The translations under genes were made by a program, and so were the position numbers. Shown piece after piece: positions 1-7,200 of a DNA stretch of 45,909 bases. The DNA comes from Acidobacteriota bacterium (GTDB taxonomy: Bacteria > Acidobacteriota > Vicinamibacteria > Fen-336), in contig QHVM01000108.1 of assembly GCA_003223555.1 (NCBI GenBank), forward strand, positions 1-45,909. Direction: 5' to 3'. Below the pieces are notes generated by a model, which did no database searches, had not been told where the DNA came from, and was given only the letters and a program-made list of their open reading frames with translations. Every line of letters starts with the position of its first letter. Positions within the stretch are counted from its first letter, which is position 1.

Positions 1-1137
1 GGACTCGGAGCCGGAGCAGCCGGCACCCAGCAGCTGTCCGGCGGTCTGGAAGCTCCGGTCGGGGACGACGATCGACGGGAAGGTCTTGGCGACGTACGTC
101 GACACGTTGTTCGGCCGGGCCTGCTGCATGAACTGGATGAACTGGGGCGTCAGCACCGAGGCGGCCTTGCTGAAGGCCACGTTCGAGCGCAGCACGTCCC
201 CGGAAAGGAAGAAGAACGTGTGGTCCTTCCGGATCGGCCCTCCCAGGCCCCAGGCATACTCGGTCCGCTTGAAGTTCGGGATCGAGCTCTGGAAGACGTT
301 CTTCTCCTGCAGCGAGTCGTTCGAGTAGTACGTGCCCACGCTGCCGTGCCAGTCGTTGGTGCCGCTCTTGGTGATGATGTTCACGAGGGCGCCGGCGTTG
401 CGGCCGTACTCGGCGGAGAAGTTGTTCACCGAGACCCGCACCTCCTGGACGTTCTCGGTGTTCGGGTTGACGTTGGCGACGCCGTTGCGCTGGCTCGAGG
501 TGACGGACTCCGAGTCCACCAGGAAGCTGTTGGACTCGGTCCGCGCCCCGTTGGCGTGCATGTTGACGCCGAACTCGTTGTTGTAGATGTCGCCCGTGGC
601 CTGCGCGTAGGCGTTGCCCCCGCCACTGGCCAGGCCGGTCACCCCCGGGGTCAGCACGACGAGGTTGAAGAAGTTCCGGCCGATGAGGGGGATGTCCTTG
701 ACCTGGTTCTCCTCGATCAGGCCCGACACCCGGCCTTCGGCCGTCTCGACCAGCGGCGCCTCCGCGGTGACCGTGACCTGCTCGGCCCCGGCCGCCCCCA
801 GCTCGAGAGCGACGTTGACGGTCTTGGTCTGCGCGGCTTGCAGCCGCACGTGCTCCAGCACCTTCGTCTTGAAGCCGGTCACGGCCACCTTCACGGTGTA
901 GGGCGAGGCCGAGAGAGACGGGAACCGGTAGTAGCCCGCGGTCGAGGTCTGGACGGTCTGGGAGATGCCCGTATCTTCATTTGTAATGGTGACGGATGCC
1001 CCGGGCACCACGGCGCCGCTGGGATCCGTGACGGTGCCGTCGATCGAGCTGGTGAACTGGGCCCACGCTTTCGGAGAGTCGAGGCTGACCGCGATCAACA
1101 GCCCCAATGCGAGCGCGAGTCTCCTGCCGGTCGGCAT
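1..1137 (-). CDS. TonB-dependent receptor, Oar-like (N-terminal part, cut by window edge)
   Basis: Reading the minus strand from an ATG at 1137 gives 379 codons that stay open to base 1, so the gene continues outside the window. The start has an AGGAGG at 1146-1151. The protein begins with a signal peptide, followed by a carboxypeptidase-like regulatory (CnaB-type) domain at about residues 27-110. A TonB plug-like domain follows, with the motifs LIGRNFFNLV and EYGRNAGALVNIITKSGTND that are typical of Oar-like receptors. These are large outer-membrane barrels, usually of about 1,000-1,200 residues, common in Acidobacteriota and thought to import or bind macromolecules or complexes. The substrate cannot be told. 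The upstream promoter overlaps palindromic operator-like boxes. Confidence 0.9.
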   Translation of the reverse strand, partial: MPTGRRLALALGLLIAVSLDSPKAWAQFTSSIDGTVTDPSGAVVPGASVTITNEDTGISQTVQTSTAGYYRFPSLSASPYTVKVAVTGFKTKVLEHVRLQAAQTKTVNVALELGAAGAEQVTVTAEAPLVETAEGRVSGLIEENQVKDIPLIGRNFFNLVVLTPGVTGLASGGGNAYAQATGDIYNNEFGVNMHANGARTESNSFLVDSESVTSSQRNGVANVNPNTENVQEVRVSVNNFSAEYGRNAGALVNIITKSGTNDWHGSVGTYYSNDSLQEKNVFQSSIPNFKRTEYAWGLGGPIRKDHTFFFLSGDVLRSNVAFSKAASVLTPQFIQFMQQARPNNVSTYVAKTFPSIVVPDRSFQTAGQLLGAGCSGSES

Positions 1138-1185
1138 AGCTTTCGCCTCCTAGGTCTGCGTGCCCCTAAACCATTGTGTGGATGA

Positions 1186-1259
1186 GATATCTGTCCGCTT
1201 CCTTGATTTTATATGATATATGATCCGGCTATATGATATATCAGTAGGGAATTTGTCAA
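1186..1259 (-). promoter_or_regulatory. Promoter and operator-like palindromes of the TonB receptor gene
   Basis: On the minus strand a perfect TTGACA -35 lies at 1254-1259, and a -10 (TATCAT or an overlapping variant) lies within 1230-1238. The -10 region overlaps the perfect palindrome TGATATATCA at 1234-1243. A near copy, TGATATATGA, lies exactly 20 bp away at 1214-1223, and a further GATATC occurs at 1186-1191. This AT-rich block stands out from the GC-rich surroundings. Boxes overlapping the -10 and the transcription start suggest repression. The regulator is unknown. Confidence 0.55.
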
Positions 1260-1265
1260 GAGCTT

Positions 1266-2463
1266 TTTTTGGGAGCGGCCACCTGTGCCGCTGTGCCACG
1301 TACGTCCGCATCCGCGAGGCGATTCACAAGGCGGCCGGGATGATCTCGACGGCCAGGCCGACCTTCCCGACGATCCTGGCCGAGGAGCTGGACGTCGACT
1401 GGAAGAGCGTCCGCATCGAGCAGAGGACAGCGACGAGGCGAGATACGGGCGGCAGGTCGCCGGGGGCAGCACGTCGCGCTCGGGGCCAAGGCCGCCACGC
1501 TCGCTCCGCCCGACCCGGCCTCGGTGACCTTCAAGGACCCCAAGGAATACAAGCTCATCGGCCAGCCGATGAACAACATCGACGGCCCGTCGATCGTGAG
1601 CGGCCGGCCGCTCTTCGGCATCGACGTGAAGGTGCCCGGCATGCTCTACGCGGTCTACGAGAAGTGCCCCGTCTTCGGGGGCAAGGTCGCGACCGCGAAC
1701 GTGGACGAGCTGAAGTCGCTGCCGGGGGTGCGGAACGCCTTCGTCGTCGCCGGGGGCACCCGGCTCGATGGCCTGCTCGGCGGCGTGGCCATCGGGCCGT
1801 TGCGGGCGCCCGGCAGCAACGCGTTCGCGTTCGTGTTCCAGTCCTTCATCGACGAGGTGGCCCACGCGGCGGGGAAGGACCCGGTGCAGTTCCGGCTGGA
1901 CCGCCCCGCGCCTCGTCAGCAACCCGGACGGCAAGGCGGGCTATCATGCGGGCCGCATGGGCGGCGTCCTGGAGCTGGTCGCCGAGAAATCGGGCTGGGG
2001 CCGGCGACCGGCGCCGGCCGGGGTGGGCCGCGGCGTGGCGTTCCACTTCAGCCACGCCGGCTACTTCGCCGAGGTCGCCGAGGCAAGCGTCGATCCCCAC
2101 GGGCGGATGAAGGTGCACAAGGTCTGGGTGGCCGGCGACGTGGGGCGCCCGATCATCAACCCGCTGAACGCGCTGAACCAGGTGCAGGGACAGGTCATCG
2201 ACGGGCTCGGCGAGGCGCTGGCCCAGGCGATCACGATCGACCGGGGACGCACCGTCCAGTCGAATTTCCACGAGTACCTGCTGCCGCGCATCACCGATGC
2301 GCCGCCGGAGGTGGAGGTGGACTTCCTGCAGACCGAGAACCCGCCGACCGGTCTCGGCGAGCCGGCCCTGCCCCCGGCCATCCCCGCCGTTTGCAACGCG
2401 ATCTTCGCGGCGACCGGCAAGCGCGTGCGGACGCGGCCGCTCACCAAGGGCCTGAAGGCGTAG
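1266..2463 (+). pseudogene. Remnant of isoquinoline 1-oxidoreductase-type molybdenum hydroxylase (IorA tail fused to IorB)
   Basis: Homology runs through at least four pieces in shifting frames. At 1266-1335 there is the C-terminus of a 2Fe-2S small subunit (GHLCRC, YVRIREAIHKAA). It joins directly to large-subunit sequence (ILAEELDVDW) near 1350-1425, followed by a short piece in another frame (ARYGRQVAGGSTS). From about 1476 to 1905 a third frame reads VTFKDPKEYKLIG, then GIDVKVPGMLYAV, then jumps to [17 protein letters not shown], which marks a large internal deletion. From about 1910 to 2463 a further frame carries an intact C-terminus ending at TAG 2461. Intact large subunits have about 700 residues, so more than half is lost. 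The enzyme family hydroxylates N-heterocycles or aldehydes with a molybdopterin cofactor. This copy cannot be functional. Confidence 0.85.
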
Positions 2464-2498
2464 GAGGGGCTCTGGAGCGCCGCGGTTTTCTCCATGGC

Positions 2499-3386
2499 AT
2501 GCTGGGGATCACCGTGGCCGCCCGGAACTCCGACTCCCTGGCCTCGCGCGTCAGCGAGCGGCTGAAGCGCTGCGACGCGGTGATGGGCGTCGCGGCGAAG
2601 AGCCTCGCCAGCGGCGAGGCGGTCCTCGTCGATGCCGACCGGCGCTTCCCGACCGCCAGCGCCATCAAGACCGCGGTCATGGTGGAGGTCTTCCATCAGA
2701 TCGCGGAGGGCCGCTTCGACCGGGACAAGGAGGTCGTGCTCACCCGGGAGGAGAAGGTCGATGGCTCCGGCGTCCTGCAGGACCTGCACGCCGGGCTGCG
2801 CCTGACCGTGGGCGACCTGCTGTCGCTGATGATCAGCGTCAGCGACAACACCGCCACCAACCTCCTCGTCGGCCTCGTGGGCACCGCCAGCGTCGACCGC
2901 CGGCTCGAAGGCTACGGGCTCGTCGACACGAAGCTGTTCCGGCCGACCTTCCGGGACGGGAAGGCCGACGTCCATCCCGAGCTGGAGCGGGAATTCGGCC
3001 TCGGCATGAGCACGCCGCGAGAGCTCGTCCGGCTCATGGAGCTGATCGCGGAAGGCCGGGTGGTGAGCCGCGCCGCCTGCGACGAGATGCTGGCTCTCCT
3101 GCGCGCCCAGCAGTTCCGCACGATGATCCCGCGCCGGCTACCGGAAGGAGACGAGATCAAGGTCGGGGACAAGCCGGGCTGGGACGAGGAGAAGCGGCCC
3201 GGGCCCGACGGCATCCGCCGCCATGTCCGGATCGACGCGGGCGTGGTCGAGACGCCGAGGACGCGCTACGTCATCGCCATCTGCGCGCGCCAGGTACGGG
3301 ACACGCGATGGGGGATCGACAACGACGCCCTCGTCACCGGCGCCGACGTCGCCCGTCTGATCCACGACGATTTCGACCAGCGGTAG
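2499..3386 (+). CDS. Class A-like serine beta-lactamase family protein
   Basis: The protein has about 295 residues counted from ATG 2499. It shows the penicillin-interactive serine-hydrolase signature: S54-A-I-K57 (SxxK), S115-D116-N117 (SDN) and K225-P-G at the place of the KTG box. The length and motif spacing fit class A beta-lactamase (Beta-lactamase2 family). The usual KTG is KPG here, so activity on beta-lactams is uncertain and a different hydrolase role is possible. The frame stays open upstream: a CTG at 2472, just after GGAGGGG, would add LERRGFLHG, which resembles a Tat-type leader (RRGFL). The true start may therefore be CTG or a mutated ATG. It follows the pseudogene stop by only a few bases. 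Confidence 0.8.
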   Translation: MLGITVAARNSDSLASRVSERLKRCDAVMGVAAKSLASGEAVLVDADRRFPTASAIKTAVMVEVFHQIAEGRFDRDKEVVLTREEKVDGSGVLQDLHAGLRLTVGDLLSLMISVSDNTATNLLVGLVGTASVDRRLEGYGLVDTKLFRPTFRDGKADVHPELEREFGLGMSTPRELVRLMELIAEGRVVSRAACDEMLALLRAQQFRTMIPRRLPEGDEIKVGDKPGWDEEKRPGPDGIRRHVRIDAGVVETPRTRYVIAICARQVRDTRWGIDNDALVTGADVARLIHDDFDQR

Positions 3387-3440
3387 CCCGGTCACCAGGC
3401 CGCGCGGTGTGCGCCTTCGCGCGCTCCGTCCTGATCTCCA

Positions 3441-3590
3441 ATCGAGCAAGGGGGTGCTAGCGGCGCACCCCCCAGACCCCCCGCTCGCTACGCGGGAGTG
3501 AATCCCGCTCCGGTCCTCATCGAGCTGGGGGGTGCTAGGGGCGCACCCCCCAGACCCCCCGCTCGCTACGCGGGAGTGAATCCCGCTCCG
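3441..3590. repeat. Tandem pair of a 72-bp palindromic repeat (78-bp period)
   Basis: Copies at 3441-3512 and 3519-3590 differ at about three positions. Each contains a GC-rich hairpin (GGGGTGC ... GCACCCC) and a second dyad, CGGGAGTGAATCCCG. A diverged, inverted relative lies at about 21900-21975, so this is a dispersed element rather than a local duplication only. There is no spacer diversity, so it is not a CRISPR array. Confidence 0.8.
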
Positions 3591-3599
3591 CTCGCAGCT

Positions 3600-3688
3600 G
3601 TGGCTCTTTGCGCGCTCTCCCGTTACTGTCTGTTTTACTTCCTGTCCGTTCTCTGCGGCCTCTGCGGCCTCGGCGTTCAGAGGCAACG
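3600..3688. repeat. CTCTGCGGCCTCTGCGG-type dispersed repeat
   Basis: The sequence TTCTCTGCGGCCTCTGCGG and its flanks up to about 3686 resemble low-complexity repeats found between and inside genes of many soil bacteria (recollection, not searched). A second, more diverged copy appears inside the TPR gene at about 7600-7712. It ends at the stop codon of the adjacent amidohydrolase gene. Confidence 0.55.
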
Positions 3689-5344
3689 TTAGCGTTTGGC
3701 GCGTTCGTAGACGACCTTGCCGGCCAGGATGGTCATGTCCGCCTTGGTGTCCCTGATCCGCGACGGCGGGATCCGGAACAGGTCCTGGTCGAGCAGCACG
3801 AGGTCGGCGTACTTGCCGGGCGTGAGGGATCCGGTCTTGGCCTCCATGAACGCGGCGTACGCGTTCTCGAGGGTGTAGGCCCGCACCGCCTCCGCGACCG
3901 TGATTTTCTGCTCCGGGAACCAGCCGTCCGGGTTCTTGCCGTCGAGGGTGGCCCTGTTCACCGCGGCGTCGATGCCGAGGATCGGGTCCAGGGGCGCCAC
4001 CGACCAGTCGGAGCCGAAGTTCATGTGGATGCCGTGGTCGAGGAACGTCCGGAAGGCGTAGGTCGTCATGCAGCGCCGCCGCCCGATGCGTTTCTCCACG
4101 AAGCGCCCGTCGTCGATGGCATGGTAGGGCTGGACCGACGCGATCGCCCCGACGTCCAGGTGGCGGGCGAAGTCGCGCGGGTGCGTGTGCTGGTCGTGCT
4201 CGACGCGGGGACGGCGGTCCCGCGCGCCGTTGGTGCGCTGCATGCGGTCGAAGATGTCCAGCGTCTCGTGGATCGCCCGGTCGCCGATCGCGTGGATGCT
4301 GATCTGCAGGCCGGCCAGGTCGGCGGCCACCGACCATTCGGGCAGGCGGACCCAGTGGTCGGAGGGCAGGCCGAAGTTCTTCGGCTCGCCCACGTAAGGC
4401 TCGTAGAAGAGAGCGGTGGACGATCCGACGGACCCGTCGGCGAAGCCCTTCAGGCTGCGCAGCGTGAAGAGGTCGTCGCCCATGCCGTGTGCCCGTACGC
4501 GCTCGGCCAGCCACTTCCAGTCCGCGATCGGCCAGCGGCCGTACACGCGGGCGGTCAGGCCGCCCTCGGCGCGCACCGTCTCGTAGGCTCGAAGATGAGC
4601 CGGGCCGGCGAGCATGTCCTGGACGGTGGTGAGCCCGAGCCGGCGCGCTTCCGCGAACGCCTTGCGCGTGCCGTCGGCCAGCTCCGCCGGGCTCGGCTCG
4701 GGGATGGCTTTCGCCACGAGCGCCATCGCCGCGTCCTTCAGCCCACCCTCCGGCTCGGCGCGGCCGGGCTTGCGGACGATCGCGCCGCCCTCGGGGTCGG
4801 GAGTGTCGGCGGAGACGCCGCCCGCCTTCAAGGCGGCGGTGTTGGCGACCGCCATGTGACCGTCGTACCGGCCGACGAAGACGGGATGGTCGGAGACGTA
4901 GCGGTCGATCAGCTCCGCGGTGGGGAGCCGGCCGCCCGGCCATTTGTCGTGGTCCCAGTTCCCGCCCGTGATCCACGCGCCGGCCGGCTTGCCCCGGGCG
5001 TACTCCGCGATCCGGCGGCCGAACTCCTCCGGGCTCGCCGCGTCCTTCAGGTCGAGCTGCCCGACCTCCATCCCGCTGGTGATGAAGTGCGTGTGTCCAT
5101 CCTGGAAGCCCGGCAGGAGCAGTCGCCCGCGCGCGTCGACGACGCGGGTGCCGGGCCCGACGAGCCGCCGCGCCTCCTCGCTCGTGCCCACGAGCACGAT
5201 GCGCTCCCCGCGCACCGCGACGGCCTGCGCCTCGGGCCGAGCGTCGTCGACCGTCCACACGTGCGCGTCGACGATGACGAGGTCCGCGCGCTCGGGCACC
5301 GGCGCGCCGGCGAGGCACAGCAGCGCAAGGAAGACGGGCCGCAC
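3689..5344 (-). CDS. YtcJ-type amidohydrolase (amidohydrolase family 3)
   Basis: This 551-residue protein starts at GTG 5344 with a short signal-like segment (MRPVFLALLCLAGAP), suggesting export. It has the metal-dependent amidohydrolase pattern of the YtcJ/N-substituted formamide deformylase group: GFQDGHTHF near the N-terminus, GFADGSVGSSTALF, the metal ligands in IHAIGDRAI and RVEHDQHTHP, and FGSDWSV near the C-terminus. The length fits the family (about 530-570). The substrate cannot be read from sequence; family members act on formamides and other small amides. No good Shine-Dalgarno precedes the GTG, so the start is tentative. It lies 54 bases downstream of the L,D-transpeptidase and may be co-transcribed with it. 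Confidence 0.88.
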   Translation of the reverse strand: MRPVFLALLCLAGAPVPERADLVIVDAHVWTVDDARPEAQAVAVRGERIVLVGTSEEARRLVGPGTRVVDARGRLLLPGFQDGHTHFITSGMEVGQLDLKDAASPEEFGRRIAEYARGKPAGAWITGGNWDHDKWPGGRLPTAELIDRYVSDHPVFVGRYDGHMAVANTAALKAGGVSADTPDPEGGAIVRKPGRAEPEGGLKDAAMALVAKAIPEPSPAELADGTRKAFAEARRLGLTTVQDMLAGPAHLRAYETVRAEGGLTARVYGRWPIADWKWLAERVRAHGMGDDLFTLRSLKGFADGSVGSSTALFYEPYVGEPKNFGLPSDHWVRLPEWSVAADLAGLQISIHAIGDRAIHETLDIFDRMQRTNGARDRRPRVEHDQHTHPRDFARHLDVGAIASVQPYHAIDDGRFVEKRIGRRRCMTTYAFRTFLDHGIHMNFGSDWSVAPLDPILGIDAAVNRATLDGKNPDGWFPEQKITVAEAVRAYTLENAYAAFMEAKTGSLTPGKYADLVLLDQDLFRIPPSRIRDTKADMTILAGKVVYERAKR

Positions 5345-5398
5345 GGGAGGCGCTCAAGCTACGCCCGCGTTTCCGGCGGGTCAAGTCGGCGCTCGAGG

Positions 5399-7075
5399 TC
5401 AGGGTCTGAGGTCGTCGGCGGCGGCCACCGACGGCAGGACCGGTGAGGGCGGCCGGCCGCGGGGCAGGAACGGCATCTGCGCGGCGTCGTGGCCGTAGAC
5501 GTCGGGCCAGAAGAACACGGTGCCGTCGTCGCCGGCCTCCACGGTGTGGTAGGCGACGTAGACCGGGATCGGCTCGGGCAGCGGGAGCTGACGCTCTCGT
5601 CGGCCCTGCATCGCGGCCTGGATCGCCGGCGGCGTCCACTGCGGCAGTCCGCTCAGCACCCACCGCGCCATCGCGAGCGGCTTCTCGATCCGGATGCACC
5701 CGTGGCTGAAGGCCCGGCGCGGGCGCGCGAAGAGCGCCTCGGCCGGCGTGTCGTGCAGGTAGACGTTGAAGGGATTGGGGAAGACGAACTTGATCAGCCC
5801 GAGCGAGTTCTGCGCACCGGGACGCTGCCGGATCTGGACGTCGCCCCGCCCCGACAAGGCGGCCGGCCCCACGACCCGGGTCCCGCGGACGAGCTCGAGG
5901 TTGTTGCGCCTCAGGTAGCCGGGGTCCCTCCTCACCGCGGGGATGATCTCGTCCTCGGCGATCGTGGGCGGGACGTTCCAGTACGGGCTGAACACCACCG
6001 TCGTCATGTCCTCTCCGAAGATCGGGGTCGGGCGGTCTGGCTTTCCGGTCACGACCTTCATCGCGAGGGCGGACCGGCCGTTCTCGTACGCGGTCAGCTC
6101 GAAGGAGGGCACGTTGACGATCACGTATCGCCGGCCGAGGTCGCGGGGAAGCCAGCGCCACCGCTCGAGGTTCAGCTCGATCTGCCGGATCCGCTCCCCG
6201 ATGGGCACGTTCAGGGCGGCCATCGTCGCCGGGCTCAACACTCCGTCAGCCGCCAGGCCGTGGCGGCGCTGGAAGCGCTTCACGGCTTCGGCGAGGGCGG
6301 AGTCGTAGACGCCGGAGCCGCCGGCGGCGGGCGTGGCGGGAAAGTCGCTTTCGATCGCCAAGCGGGCCCGGAGCCTCGCGACGTGCGGGCTGCGTGCTCC
6401 CCGGCGCAGCGCGAGCCGGGCCGGCAGCTCCGGCCAGCCTCCCTCGCGCTCGATCGCACGGTAACGAAGGAGGGCTTCCTTCAAGGCCCCGTACCCGGGA
6501 TGCGCGGGCGCGAGCGCGGCGAAGGCCTGCGCGACGCGCCGCGTCCTCAGCGCCTCCTCCAGCCACGGCGCCAGCTCCCGCGGCTGCGGACGCGTGAGCC
6601 AGAAGGGCCCGGCGGCCTTGGGGTCGAAGCGGCCCGCGAGGTCCGCCGCATACTTCAGGAAGTTGTATGTGATCTGGACGTCCTGGATGGCGTCAGCGTC
6701 GGCCTCGCGGTTCCAGTCGGAGGTGAGGGTGACCGTCTCCGGGGCGGGGGGCAGGAGCCGGTAGCGCAGCCCGTCCAGGCCTTCCGCCGGGGCCCGGGCC
6801 ACGATCCGCCCGACCGCTTCCGCGTCGCGCGACGGCTGACCGCCGCCCATCCAGGCGAGCCGGTAGTCCCGGGCCCGGTAGAAGGACTGGAGGGCACTCC
6901 ACACGGCCAGGTCGCGGGGATCGTGCTCCACGTAGGCGGGCCGCGACCGCGTGGCGAGATAGAAGCGCGCGTCGACGTGCGCGTCAGCGGCCGGGTTGTC
7001 TCCGGCCACTGCGGCTGGGCCGACTGCACCCACGAACGCCGCGTAAGAAAGTACACGACGAATGAAGCCGAACAT
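5399..7075 (-). CDS. L,D-transpeptidase with peptidoglycan-binding domain (YcbB-like)
   Basis: The protein has about 558 residues from ATG 7075; a GTG at 7087 is an alternative start. A signal/anchor segment (FIRRVLSYAAFVGAV) is followed by an N-terminal scaffold region, then a PG_binding_1 domain at about residues 220-290 (AVKRFQRRHGLAADG). The YkuD catalytic domain follows, with the signature FSHGCIRIEKP and catalytic Cys460. The order and length match LdtD/YcbB-type enzymes, which form 3-3 crosslinks in peptidoglycan in the periplasm. The beta-lactamase-like gene and the GT51 transglycosylase elsewhere in the window also act on peptidoglycan, but there is no clear operon with them. Confidence 0.92.
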   Translation of the reverse strand: MFGFIRRVLSYAAFVGAVGPAAVAGDNPAADAHVDARFYLATRSRPAYVEHDPRDLAVWSALQSFYRARDYRLAWMGGGQPSRDAEAVGRIVARAPAEGLDGLRYRLLPPAPETVTLTSDWNREADADAIQDVQITYNFLKYAADLAGRFDPKAAGPFWLTRPQPRELAPWLEEALRTRRVAQAFAALAPAHPGYGALKEALLRYRAIEREGGWPELPARLALRRGARSPHVARLRARLAIESDFPATPAAGGSGVYDSALAEAVKRFQRRHGLAADGVLSPATMAALNVPIGERIRQIELNLERWRWLPRDLGRRYVIVNVPSFELTAYENGRSALAMKVVTGKPDRPTPIFGEDMTTVVFSPYWNVPPTIAEDEIIPAVRRDPGYLRRNNLELVRGTRVVGPAALSGRGDVQIRQRPGAQNSLGLIKFVFPNPFNVYLHDTPAEALFARPRRAFSHGCIRIEKPLAMARWVLSGLPQWTPPAIQAAMQGRRERQLPLPEPIPVYVAYHTVEAGDDGTVFFWPDVYGHDAAQMPFLPRGRPPSPVLPSVAAADDLRP

Positions 7076-7200
7076 GGATCCGGGCACCCTGCGGCGTCAG
7101 GCCCCCTGCGAATGAACGAGATGAGGGGATGAAGAGGAAGCGAGGGCCGAATGAGGCCGTCATGCCCGGCGGAGGTGCAAGCGGCATGCCGAGACCCAGC

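Larger units (their letters stand above)
3387..3688. other. Intergenic region filled by repeats
   Basis: No gene is seen here. The 300 bases hold two tandem 72-bp repeat copies (3441-3512 and 3519-3590) and then a CTCTGCGGCCTCTGCGG-type repeat (about 3600-3686) that runs right up to the stop codon of the amidohydrolase gene on the other strand. Confidence 0.8.

Noticed and set aside
220-1185. A 321-codon plus-strand open frame opposite the TonB receptor
   Set aside because: Antisense to a clear receptor coding sequence with signal peptide and plug motifs; composition is that of a shadow frame.
3441-3590. CRISPR array
   Set aside because: Only two long copies with an almost identical unit and a 6-bp gap; no spacers and no cas genes.
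3138-6161. A 1,007-codon minus-strand open frame across the beta-lactamase, repeat and amidohydrolase region
   Set aside because: It overlaps well-supported genes in another frame, has arginine/proline-rich low-complexity sequence typical of GC-rich shadow frames, and runs through intergenic repeats.
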